Translations under genes and position numbers: made by a program
Notes under the pieces: model-generated
What the model was told of the DNA's origin: nothing
What the model saw: the letters and a program-made list of their open reading frames with translations, nothing else
The model's database searches: none
DNA from: Oribacterium sp. UBA4274
GTDB lineage: Bacteria; Bacillota; Clostridia; Lachnospirales; Lachnospiraceae
Reading direction: 5' to 3'
DNA: 64,000 nucleotides
Assembly: GCA_002396005.1 (NCBI GenBank)
Contig: DGVW01000052.1
Span: forward strand, 31,062 to 95,061
Part shown: in pieces, positions 9,261-17,110 of the stretch
Numbering within the stretch: position 1 is the first letter of the stretch
Layout: each line of letters begins with the position of its first letter

Positions 9261-9929
9261 TTACAATGTCTCCATCTTTTCCGCAACTCTTCCGCAGGTG
9301 ATCTCAAGATTTCCGTTTCTTGTTCTGATGTCATCAATCATCCGTTTCTCATCTCTCAGATTTTTGAGTGTCAGCTGATAAACAAGCTCATATAAGGAGC
9401 CCATATTAACAGTTTTAACCTTGATAAGGCGTATGCCCTCTGCGTAAGTCGCAAAAATATCATCAAAAATATCTGTATAGTCAAGACTCTCAGGAATCAC
9501 AACCTTTAATTCTCTTTCAAGCTCCTTGCCGTTTCCTATAGGTGAAGTAACTATCGCAACAGATACTACGCCGACTATAACGGTGAGTATACCTGCCATC
9601 ATTATGTATCCCATGCCTGTTGCAAGTCCCACCGCCATGGCGAGAAATATGGATGCGATCTCACGGCTGTTGCCCGGCAACGAACGAAATCTCACGAGAG
9701 AAAATGCGCCCATGACTGCTACTCCGGTTCCGACATTACCATTGACCAGCATGATAACCGACTGAACAATCGCCGGGAGCAGTACCAGTGTAATGATAAA
9801 GTTTTTACTGTAATGATTGCGGTAGCTGTGAAATGCCGCCACTACTGCGCCAAGTGCCAGTGAAATCACTAAGCAAATGATAAATGTCTCTGTTGTTGCT
9901 CCTGTATCGTATAATATTGACTCTAACAT
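9261..9929 (-). CDS. DUF4956 membrane protein
   Basis: 222 residues with about four membrane segments in the first 130 residues (TFIICLVISLALGAVVAAF, FIITLVLLPAIVQSVIMLV, AVGLATGMGYIMMAG, VVSVAIVTS). The family signature GVAVMGAFSLVRFRSLPGN is followed by a cytoplasmic domain of about 90 residues (ELKVVIPESLDYTDIFDDIF). DUF4956 proteins commonly sit beside VTC-domain genes, as here (104 bases apart). They are proposed to act with them in an envelope or polyphosphate-linked process; the molecular role is not established. Confidence 0.9.
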   Translation of the reverse strand: MLESILYDTGATTETFIICLVISLALGAVVAAFHSYRNHYSKNFIITLVLLPAIVQSVIMLVNGNVGTGVAVMGAFSLVRFRSLPGNSREIASIFLAMAVGLATGMGYIMMAGILTVIVGVVSVAIVTSPIGNGKELERELKVVIPESLDYTDIFDDIFATYAEGIRLIKVKTVNMGSLYELVYQLTLKNLRDEKRMIDDIRTRNGNLEITCGRVAEKMETL

Positions 9930-10033
9930 ATCTGACCTCCAAAAATATTATATATGTTGACTTATCCTGAAAATGATTTTAAAAATCTACCGTAGTTTAC
10001 ATAATGTAAGTATTGACCCTGTCCGCCTCCGGA

Positions 10034-10849
10034 TTAGGCCATAGCCCGTCTCACAACCTCATGCGCCTGTTTGTGATTGCCGGAAAGTTCCCATGCGTTC
10101 CGCTGTCTCATGGCGATGATCCTTGCTTTCTGTCCAACACTTTCTGCGAAATGCTTCTGATAGTAGGTTCCGTATTTTGAAAACGAAATCATATTGATCT
10201 TGAGTTTTGCAAATGTCTCTGCCATCCAGATAGGCATCGCCCCGGGAATCTTGACCTCCATCAGCACCTCGTTGTCTCTAATGATACGGTCTCCACGGTC
10301 ACCGTGTGTTAGTTCCAGGTCATCCTCTCTGGCCCTTATGTTCATATCAAAGGTGAGTCTCAGATCATTGTCTTCATTTCCATGTAATGCTACTCTGTCA
10401 TAAGCTATAAAAGCCTTTGGCTTCAGGTCATAGAAGTTCTTTGCATAATCAATTTCTTTCAGAATCTGAACATTTGCAAAATCTGATTTTGATACCGGCC
10501 GGATGTTGTTGTAAAGATAATCTCTGGCCTCAGACATTTTCATGCCGATTCTACGCTTGTAGACTATCCCGCCATATTTCTTTTTTAACTCGAGGTATAC
10601 CTCCTGATCATCGGTTGGAATACCGTAGGATCTCAGCCTCAATTTTTCTTTATACTTAGGTTTTTCAAGGGAATTACGGATAAGCTGAAAGTTATCTGTA
10701 TCAAAATATATATTGCAGATTGTATAATTGGTGAATTTGTCCGGAGACATATATCTGTCAAGAACCGGCTGAAGTCTGTCAAACTGCTCTCCGGTCAGCA
10801 TGAATTTCTTCTCGATTCTTTCAAAAATCTGTTGTGCCATGTGTGTCAC
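10034..10849 (-). CDS. VTC-domain (polyphosphate polymerase-like) protein
   Basis: 271 residues, the length of a single VTC catalytic tunnel domain. The basic and acidic tunnel residues can be read in order: FERIEKKFML (7-16), CNIYFDTDNFQLI, KEKLRLRSYG, VYLELKKKYGGIVYKRR, RLTFDMNIRAR, EVKIPGAMPIWM and SKYGTYYQK. The yeast VTC4 domain makes polyphosphate from ATP; whether bacterial stand-alone members do so is not settled. A very strong AGGAGGTGACACAC Shine-Dalgarno region precedes ATG. It heads the unit VTC - DUF4956 - DUF4353, all on the minus strand with short gaps. Confidence 0.9.
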   Translation of the reverse strand: MTHMAQQIFERIEKKFMLTGEQFDRLQPVLDRYMSPDKFTNYTICNIYFDTDNFQLIRNSLEKPKYKEKLRLRSYGIPTDDQEVYLELKKKYGGIVYKRRIGMKMSEARDYLYNNIRPVSKSDFANVQILKEIDYAKNFYDLKPKAFIAYDRVALHGNEDNDLRLTFDMNIRAREDDLELTHGDRGDRIIRDNEVLMEVKIPGAMPIWMAETFAKLKINMISFSKYGTYYQKHFAESVGQKARIIAMRQRNAWELSGNHKQAHEVVRRAMA

Positions 10850-11006
10850 CTCCTCTTTGGATGGTCATATCATACATGGCTAAACTGAAACTTCGCTGAA
10901 AAGCGTTTTAGAGAAATGTGTAAATTCTGTGAAGAATTGTTTTTGCAGGTTATGATGCAGCACCTGAAGTATGTAATGATTCATCAGCTCATTAACCGCA
11001 GATTAT

Positions 11007-11044
11007 AAAAAAACGAACAGATCCGTTGACCGGAAATCTGTTCG
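11007..11044 (-). terminator. Rho-independent terminator of the esterase-like gene
   Basis: On the minus strand, cgaacagat (11036-11044) pairs with atctgttcg (11014-11022) and is followed by seven U (11007-11013). It ends the gene whose stop is at 11089. Nothing else is recognised in 10850-11006 apart from the leader of the VTC-like gene. Confidence 0.88.
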
Positions 11045-11088
11045 CTTTTTGATTGCCATAAAATGACATAGTATTAAATTTATTTTCG

Positions 11089-11850
11089 TCAGTGAACTGA
11101 CTGTTTATCCCCCAGAACATAAGGAAGGAAATAAATCATCTGTTTGCTCCACCAGGACCAGTCATGGTTTACATCAAAGCCCCAATAGTCACACCAGGCA
11201 TTGATACTTTTCTTGATGAATATCCTCTCCAAATCTCTGAGTGTACGCACTCCATCAAACTCCTGAGCACCCTGTCCAACGCAGAATACCATCTTTTTAT
11301 CATTGTACATCTTGATGTAAGGATGATCCGGAGCCATATTCTCAAGAAATCTTTCCGGTGCATTATCATACAGATTACTATCCATATAGTCATCAAAGAA
11401 AAATCTCACATCATAGAGACCCGAAAAAGCCATAACAGCCTGGAAAAGATCCGGCCGGCGCAGAAATACTATAGCAGCTTCATTGGCGCCAAGATTGGTA
11501 CCGGTAACTATAGGAAGCTTTTTGGACCGATTTTTCTTTTTTATAAATGGAAGCACTTCCTCAATTATATACTGATAGTAGCTTTCCTGTCTTGCTGTTC
11601 TCCACGAATCGATACCATTCTCACATGACCAGCTCTCAGTATCAACAGAATCAACTGTGAACAGCTGTACACGTCCGTCCTCCAGATACTCCTTAAGATT
11701 GTCAACCATCCCATGTTTCTCCCAGTCATCGGACATACAGTTGGCCATAGGAAATGCTAACATCGGAACACCCTTTTTACCATAAACTCTGACCGTCATA
11801 TCCTTGTCCAGCTGTTCGCTATGCCAGGTAAACTGTTCTTGCTTTATCAT
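11089..11850 (-). CDS. Putative esterase-fold (alpha/beta hydrolase) protein with altered nucleophile
   Basis: 253 residues, full length for the PF00756-type group that reads SGLYD, VGQGAWE and DYWGYDVNHDWPWW. Matching stretches here are SGLYDVRFFFDDYMD (143-157), VGQGAQEFDG and DYWGFDVNHDWSWW (221-234, with His229 in the catalytic position). The nucleophile elbow, normally GxSxGA, reads GTNLGA: Asn119 (codon AAT) replaces Ser. Classical serine-esterase activity is therefore doubtful. No signal peptide is seen, so it is cytoplasmic. It appears monocistronic with its own terminator. It could be a non-catalytic binding protein or use unusual chemistry. Confidence 0.8.
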   Translation of the reverse strand: MIKQEQFTWHSEQLDKDMTVRVYGKKGVPMLAFPMANCMSDDWEKHGMVDNLKEYLEDGRVQLFTVDSVDTESWSCENGIDSWRTARQESYYQYIIEEVLPFIKKKNRSKKLPIVTGTNLGANEAAIVFLRRPDLFQAVMAFSGLYDVRFFFDDYMDSNLYDNAPERFLENMAPDHPYIKMYNDKKMVFCVGQGAQEFDGVRTLRDLERIFIKKSINAWCDYWGFDVNHDWSWWSKQMIYFLPYVLGDKQSVH

Positions 11851-12013
11851 GGGTTCCTCCTATGTATCAATATTGTCATTATATTAAGTCACGTTCAATG
11901 CATAAAATCCATGCCAATTAATTAACAGGATTATACCACGTTATATGTATATAGAACACTTTTATTGATAAGTTTTGAGGAAAACTCTATTTATTATTTT
12001 TTACCATCAGCAA

Positions 12014-12820
12014 TCAGCGATTCTCTGTTATCTTGTTAATGCTCCAGGCTTTGATATTGACAGCCTCCAGAGCCGTTCCGCAATATTCACACATCTTGAC
12101 TCCAAGCATCTTGACCGGTGCACCACAATTAGGACATGTATAGCCTATCATCTTGCCCTGTAACTTTTCTGCATTCTGTACATAAACAAGCTCTGTCCGA
12201 AACACTGATTGTATCTTGATCATTTTGGACGACTTGGATAACTCACCGTTTCTTCCGGCTTTTCCTTTGACTGCCACATCCACCATACGTTCATAGCTGA
12301 CAGATGTCTCCGTGCGGATAGTGCACAATCCTTCCTCACGATCATACCCGGAAATCACTGTACGATATGCATGTCTGTCTTTAAATTCGAGTTCATGCTC
12401 AAAATAAGGCTTGTTGTTAACGAGGCTGCCATGATTAGAGATCATCTGTTCAACCTCACGTTTTATCATAGGATAATCCCTGACAAGTTCAGGATCTCTT
12501 TCTTCAATGGCCTGAAGCTTTTTGAGAACTGCATCCTGAACCCTCACCTTCCATTCATTCCAGTTAAACTCCGGAAAATCTCTCTCGATTCTTGGGAGAC
12601 AGAGGGATTCCATTGATGAAAGCGACTTAGGTGTTGCAGTAACCTCGCTTTCATCCACTACGCCCTCACCGTTAACTATGGCCTTGGCGATAGTCTCTAT
12701 GGCCTGTCCCATAAGGGATCTGCGAAATAACTTTATACGAACTGTAATATAAGATGCTATGAGTGCAAAGACCAAAAGAAAAAGTACCGGTCCCAATATC
12801 GCTCCTAAATCTATATTCAT
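12014..12820 (-). CDS. Membrane-anchored protein with TIM44-like domain and C-terminal zinc ribbon
   Basis: 268 residues. One N-terminal membrane segment (about 8-28) is followed by a soluble domain (about 60-210) resembling TIM44-like/import-domain proteins (FPEFNWNEWKVRVQDAVLKKLQAIEERDPELV), and then a four-Cys zinc ribbon near residues 230-250 (YTCPNCGAP and CEYCGT). The same order occurs in Firmicutes proteins annotated as TIM44-like or zinc-ribbon proteins. The function is unknown. It precedes the NlpC/P60 gene in sequence order, but both genes read on the minus strand with a 62-base gap. Confidence 0.72.
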   Translation of the reverse strand: MNIDLGAILGPVLFLLVFALIASYITVRIKLFRRSLMGQAIETIAKAIVNGEGVVDESEVTATPKSLSSMESLCLPRIERDFPEFNWNEWKVRVQDAVLKKLQAIEERDPELVRDYPMIKREVEQMISNHGSLVNNKPYFEHELEFKDRHAYRTVISGYDREEGLCTIRTETSVSYERMVDVAVKGKAGRNGELSKSSKMIKIQSVFRTELVYVQNAEKLQGKMIGYTCPNCGAPVKMLGVKMCEYCGTALEAVNIKAWSINKITENR

Positions 12821-12882
12821 TTATCCCCCTTGACTTTATTGCCCGAAAAAAGTGCACCCCCGACTGAGGATGCACCTGAAAT

Positions 12883-13530
12883 TTACCAATATCTTCCGAT
12901 AGCAGCTATATGTGTATAATGCATAGCTCTGGTTCCCGAATCCTCAAAAACCCATCCTCTTCTGCTGTTAGTAGCATGAACTATAGAGTGATCACCTGTA
13001 TATATAGCTACATGTGATACTGAGCCAATGCTTCCGCCGTAAAATATAAGATCCCCCGGCATCATCTCTGCCTCGGAAACATACTTCGGTGCACTCATGG
13101 CCTGCTCTCTTGAAGTTCTCGGAAGCGACATACCGAACTCTCGGAAAACCGCCTGTACAAAACCGGAACAGTCGGCCGGGCCGCTCAAAGTATTGCCGGT
13201 TCCATATCTCAATACACCTGCTCCCACATACTGTCTTGCAAAATTGACGATGTCTTTTCTTCCGTTAATCTGATCCGTATTAGTGCTGACACAGCCGGTA
13301 CTCTCCATGCCATCTCCCAAATAGATTGCCAGATCTCCTGTGCCATTCACACTATCGTAAGCCAATGAAAAATTTCCTTCATCATTGTAATAATATGCCT
13401 CGGATACTCCATCTCCGTTGGCATCCATCCATGTCAGCTCATAATCATCTGCAAATGCTACGCCTGCTGCTGTAATTGCAAGCACTGCAGTGACTATGAT
13501 TCCCTTCAGTATTCCCTTAATTGTTTTCAT
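12883..13530 (-). CDS. Secreted NlpC/P60 family peptidoglycan hydrolase
   Basis: 215 residues. A signal peptide ends near AFA-DD (residue 28). The NlpC/P60 domain (about 90-215) has the catalytic Cys in PADCSGFVQAVF (Cys121), His in SHVAIYTG (His173) and a further His in SIVHATN (His185). Such enzymes cut the D-Glu-diamino acid bond of peptidoglycan stem peptides. The region between signal and catalytic domain (about 30-80) is short and has a DANGDGVSE calcium-loop-like stretch; no SH3 or LysM domain is present. It reads into the downstream zinc-ribbon gene on the same strand. Confidence 0.92.
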   Translation of the reverse strand: MKTIKGILKGIIVTAVLAITAAGVAFADDYELTWMDANGDGVSEAYYYNDEGNFSLAYDSVNGTGDLAIYLGDGMESTGCVSTNTDQINGRKDIVNFARQYVGAGVLRYGTGNTLSGPADCSGFVQAVFREFGMSLPRTSREQAMSAPKYVSEAEMMPGDLIFYGGSIGSVSHVAIYTGDHSIVHATNSRRGWVFEDSGTRAMHYTHIAAIGRYW

Positions 13531-13623
13531 AATTTCCCTTAAATATTATACATTTTTCCCTTGAAATTAACTTTTTTCGCATGCGACTTGTCTAGTTTAA
13601 CCCAAAACGGTATATTTTGGCAA

Positions 13624-13661
13624 CAAAAAAATCCTGATTCCTCGCATCTGGAACCAGGATT
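13624..13661 (-). terminator. Terminator downstream of tRNA-Thr
   Basis: An 11-position stem with one mismatch (13650-13660 with 13631-13641) is followed by seven U on the minus strand. It lies about 80 bases past the 3' end of the tRNA and before the NlpC/P60 gene, so it separates the two transcripts. Confidence 0.82.
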
Positions 13662-13741
13662 TGTCTTCGGTAATATTCACTTTACGATTTAACGGTCGCC
13701 GGAATAGAATCCGACAGTACTGCTGTCACAAGAGAATATCA

Positions 13742-13814
13742 AGCTACTGACCGGGATCGAACCGGTGACCTTCTGATTACGAATCAGATGCACTACCGAC
13801 TGTGCTACAGTAGC
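13742..13814 (-). tRNA. tRNA-Thr (anticodon CGT)
   Basis: On the minus strand the 7-bp acceptor GCTACTG / CAGTAGC (13808-13814 with 13743-13749) closes a normal cloverleaf. The anticodon arm TCTGA-TTCGTAA-TCAGA gives anticodon CGT (reads ACG, Thr). The T arm has GGTTCGATCCC. The discriminator base is U and CCA is not encoded. Length is 73 nt with no variable-arm extension. Confidence 0.93.
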
Positions 13815-13859
13815 ATATACTTACAAATCACATATACTCAATTAATCAACACGTCCATA

Positions 13860-13888
13860 AGTTTACAAATTTTAAAAGGGCTTGTCAA
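13860..13888 (-). promoter_or_regulatory. Sigma-A promoter of tRNA-Thr
   Basis: On the minus strand TTGACA (13883-13888), a 17-base spacer and TAAACT (13860-13865) place the start near 13853, about 40 bases before the tRNA 5' end. The -35 box is a perfect consensus. Confidence 0.75.
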
Positions 13889-13949
13889 CCACAGAATAGG
13901 GACTGCATTCCTAGGACCCACTGATTATATCAGTGGATCCTCAAAGCCC
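13878..13949 (-). other. Structured intergenic segment (possible 3' UTR structure)
   Basis: A 12-position stem with one mismatch (13914-13925 with 13929-13940) lies inside an outer gggctt/aagccc pairing (13878-13883 with 13944-13949). It sits 45 bases after the lipoprotein gene and overlaps the tRNA promoter -35 region. It may be a weak terminator (only a short U run follows) or another structured RNA. No known RNA family was recognised. Confidence 0.4.
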
Positions 13950-13993
13950 CCAACGTCTCCCTAAATAATTTTGAAAATGTTTCTTACTATATC

Positions 13994-15364
13994 TCAGCCC
14001 GCAGGATTGAACAATACAGTAGGAACACTGTTTACACTCTTACAGTAGTTATTGAACTCAGTTTCTGTTATCTCTGCAGTTCCTGAAACATCGACTGCAT
14101 AGAATGTTCCTTCCTTGGCATTCTCTACCAAAGTATGATCCTCTACTCCGCCTACAGGAATGACTCTGCGACTTTCAGCATCAAAATTATACTTAAGAAG
14201 ATAATGATCATCAGTACAGTACAGACCCGTAGCATCAAATCTGATAGGATATCCCTCAAGCGGACTTTCTATCTCACCCACAAGATAAATGAGATTGCCT
14301 ATCGGATAACACACGTTAGCTTTTGTAGCTGTACGGTCAGAATTGACCTCATCTGTAACAAGAAGAATCGGATACTGCAGTCCGGTATCAATCTCTGTGT
14401 AGTACTGTCCCGGGACAAGTGTTGAAAGGTAATAGTCATAAACATCGACCTTACTGAGATTCTCCGTCACATCAAGTTCACTGCCGGTGGAAACACCCTT
14501 AAAGTTGAAAGCCGTGACAACCAGTCCGCTTGAATCAGGTCCAAACCAAACATCACCATCTCCGAGCATTACTCCCCGGGCAGTTGCAAGCATATCTCTG
14601 CAGTCTTCCCTGGCAACTCTCTTCTTGAAGGACTCAGGAAAACCATACTGTTCCAGACGATTTAACAATGTTGCCTCATCGTTATAATAATTATCATCAA
14701 TTCTAAATGGATACTTCGCCTTCTCCACAATACTCTCAAAATCATCATGCAGAATTTCAATACGAAGATTTCTTGCAAAATTTTCGACAGTTTCATCATC
14801 AAGAGTTATGCCGGCGATATCGTAAGTATTCCCGTCATTCAAAACATGCTTTGCATTGACAGACGCATCGGTATATCCATCAGTACGATTGTATGTATCC
14901 GCCATCATAAGATCTGCCTTAAGTTCTATCCCCTTGTCTGTAAGATTGAACTCGACTCCTCCAAGTCCGTACTTAGGATCCATAGTTGCTTTTCTTGCAT
15001 CATTCTTGTCGATATTAAGCTTGTAATCCTTTTCCGTCCAACCGTCTTCACTGTATGAAACAAGTGTAATATTCAATGATGATTCATCTGCACCTGTAAC
15101 GGTGATGCTTTTTCCGTCCGCTGCCTGATAATTGCCAATCCACTTGATATCCTGATTGCTCTTGGAATCAGCCCCCTCAGTTTCATCCTGAACCTCCGCT
15201 TTAGTTTCGGTTTCATCCACTGTCTTACTTTCCACGGCTGCTTCAGATGCAGCCTCTGTTTCTGCCGCTGTAGTTTCGGCAACCTTGGCATTGTTACCGC
15301 ATCCTGTCACAAAAAGAGAAACTGCCATCCCGGCTCCAACTATGTTTCTAACTACTCGTCTCAT
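13994..15364 (-). CDS. Lipoprotein of unknown function
   Basis: 456 residues. A short signal with lipobox FVTGC (Cys22) is followed by a Thr/Glu/Ala/Lys stalk (about 28-75). The rest is a globular region with many beta-like stretches (IKWIGNYQAADGKSITVTG, YDIAGITLDDETVENFARNL, GEIESPLEGYPIRFDATG). No family was recognised. It is probably exported and lipid-anchored. It is monocistronic as far as can be seen, with the structured segment and tRNA unit downstream and a roughly 150-base spacer upstream. Confidence 0.75.
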   Translation of the reverse strand: MRRVVRNIVGAGMAVSLFVTGCGNNAKVAETTAAETEAASEAAVESKTVDETETKAEVQDETEGADSKSNQDIKWIGNYQAADGKSITVTGADESSLNITLVSYSEDGWTEKDYKLNIDKNDARKATMDPKYGLGGVEFNLTDKGIELKADLMMADTYNRTDGYTDASVNAKHVLNDGNTYDIAGITLDDETVENFARNLRIEILHDDFESIVEKAKYPFRIDDNYYNDEATLLNRLEQYGFPESFKKRVAREDCRDMLATARGVMLGDGDVWFGPDSSGLVVTAFNFKGVSTGSELDVTENLSKVDVYDYYLSTLVPGQYYTEIDTGLQYPILLVTDEVNSDRTATKANVCYPIGNLIYLVGEIESPLEGYPIRFDATGLYCTDDHYLLKYNFDAESRRVIPVGGVEDHTLVENAKEGTFYAVDVSGTAEITETEFNNYCKSVNSVPTVLFNPAG

Positions 15365-15512
15365 AAAAAACCTCTCTGATTTTAATCTTTATGAACCACA
15401 CTCTATGATACTAGTTACTATTGTAAATTCTTTTTCCGGATTTCTCTATAAAGAAGTTACATTACCCGCGAATATATTCTATACAAACCAAAGAAACGCC
15501 TGACTTACGGAA

Positions 15513-16907
15513 TCACTGCTCAGTAATAACTCCCTGGTCATCAATATTTATCCCTGTACTTATATCGGCAATATAAGAGTAAAAATCAGCTTTTTCAGAA
15601 GCGTCATCCGTTTTTCTCGTATAACCTGCTCCTGATGTTCCGGGTATAAGCTGCAGTGTCAGGTCATTATCATCAGTTATGGTCACCCTGAGTAATGCCG
15701 TCTTCGGTATGGAACTGCCGAATATAAAATTACCGAGACTATAAGCGATAGGAACATCCTTATAGTATTCAAATCCTTGCAGTACATGTGGATGTGCGCC
15801 GATAACAAGGTCAGCTCCTGCATCAACTATTGCATGAGCAAGGGTTTTCTGAACTTCATTCGGATATTCATGACGCTCCTGACCCCAATGCATGTAAACG
15901 ATCACTATATCCGCTTCATCTCTCACTGCCTTTATCTCATTGATAAGAGCTGTATCACTATACGCAGCCAGAAGTCCCGGTGAGCTTTCTCCGGCCGCCC
16001 AGTCAGCTTCCGGAATGACTCTTGTGGCACCGATAAATGCTATCCGTTTTCCCTTGATACTGACTATTACAGGTTTCCCTGCATCTGCAAGATTTTTACC
16101 TGCTCCTACATGCTTGATCCCGGCTTCATCAAGAGTCTTTACTGTATCCAGGAGCGCCTCCGTACCAAAATCAAGTGTATGATTGTTGGCGAGAGTAACA
16201 AGATCTATATCCATGTCCTTAAACATGGATACATATTTCGGATCAACCCTGAAAGTATATTGTTTATCCTTTGCCTGCTCACCTCTGTTACTGAAAGGAA
16301 ACTCTTCATTGGCAACAAAATAATCCGCAGCCTCTATCTCTGCCTGATACCCTTCGGAAAGAACTCCGGATATATCATCCCCCGCTGCCTCATAGGCCTC
16401 CATCACATGGTCACTGAGATAAATGTCTCCTGCAAAAACAATTTCGACAGGCCCGCTTTCTTCACTCGTTCGGGAAACTTCAGCATCTTCATCGCTGCCG
16501 GCATTTTTTATGTCCTCCTCAGCAACCTTTGTTTTTTCTGACGAGCTTTCCCGGGAAACCTCATCAGCATGATTACCGGAATCACCCAAAGATATTTCGG
16601 ATTCCTGTATCTGCTCCGTCTCTTGGTCTATCCCAAAAATCTTTTCTTTGATACTGTTTTTTAACTCCGGATTTAGGTACACAGAAGAAATCATAATTAT
16701 TTCATATACTATGACCAAAACGCCAATCAGAACAAAAAGCTTTCCCCACTTGTGGTTATGATGCTTCCTCCCTGCTTTTCCGCTTACCTTTTCTTCCGGA
16801 ATTCTTTTTCGACTTCTTCTGTAAGAAATTTTATCCGTATCATTTACATTAGAATGATTTCTTCCAATATTCTTTTTATCACTATCTTTATAATACTTTT
16901 TACTCAA
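15513..16907 (-). CDS. CapA-family (PgsA-like) metallophosphatase-fold membrane protein
   Basis: 464 residues from the preferred TTG start. It has a basic cytoplasmic N-terminus, one membrane segment (near residues 55-75), an acidic Ser/Glu stalk, and a CapA domain over the C-terminal two thirds. The metal and active-site motifs of the calcineurin-like CapA fold are present: VFAGDIYLSDHV, ADYFVANEEFPF, LANNHTLDFG, YMHWGQERHEY, GAHPHVLQGFEYY and SLGNFIFG. The family is linked to poly-gamma-glutamate and capsule synthesis, but no capBC genes are here. Start choice: an ATG at 16934 has no ribosome site and lies inside a terminator tail, whereas TTG 16907 has AAGAAGGGG 8 bases upstream. Confidence 0.87.
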   Translation of the reverse strand: MSKKYYKDSDKKNIGRNHSNVNDTDKISYRRSRKRIPEEKVSGKAGRKHHNHKWGKLFVLIGVLVIVYEIIMISSVYLNPELKNSIKEKIFGIDQETEQIQESEISLGDSGNHADEVSRESSSEKTKVAEEDIKNAGSDEDAEVSRTSEESGPVEIVFAGDIYLSDHVMEAYEAAGDDISGVLSEGYQAEIEAADYFVANEEFPFSNRGEQAKDKQYTFRVDPKYVSMFKDMDIDLVTLANNHTLDFGTEALLDTVKTLDEAGIKHVGAGKNLADAGKPVIVSIKGKRIAFIGATRVIPEADWAAGESSPGLLAAYSDTALINEIKAVRDEADIVIVYMHWGQERHEYPNEVQKTLAHAIVDAGADLVIGAHPHVLQGFEYYKDVPIAYSLGNFIFGSSIPKTALLRVTITDDNDLTLQLIPGTSGAGYTRKTDDASEKADFYSYIADISTGINIDDQGVITEQ

Positions 16908-16935
16908 TACCGAACCCCTTCTTAGTAAAAACATG

Positions 16936-16972
16936 ATAGGCGCGCAAAACCATAACAGTCTCGCGCGCCTAT
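16936..16972 (-). terminator. Terminator of the ABC exporter operon overlapping the capA-like leader
   Basis: On the minus strand a perfect 10-bp GC-rich stem (16963-16972 with 16936-16945, ATAGGCGCGC/GCGCGCCTAT) is followed after CATG by TTTTT. It lies between the ABC exporter gene ending at 17111 and the CapA-like gene, and could let some read-through into the latter. The remaining 16973-17110 holds only a weak hairpin (17000-17025). Confidence 0.75.
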
Positions 16973-17110
16973 ATAATATGATGTAAAAATCAAAAGTACC
17001 AAATCACCTGGTGCACGTTGATTTGAGACTTTATGTCATCTCATCAAAAGATATAAGAATCAGTAAAACCTGACACCTTCTCTTCCGGTCAAAGAACTAA
17101 AACAGTACCA

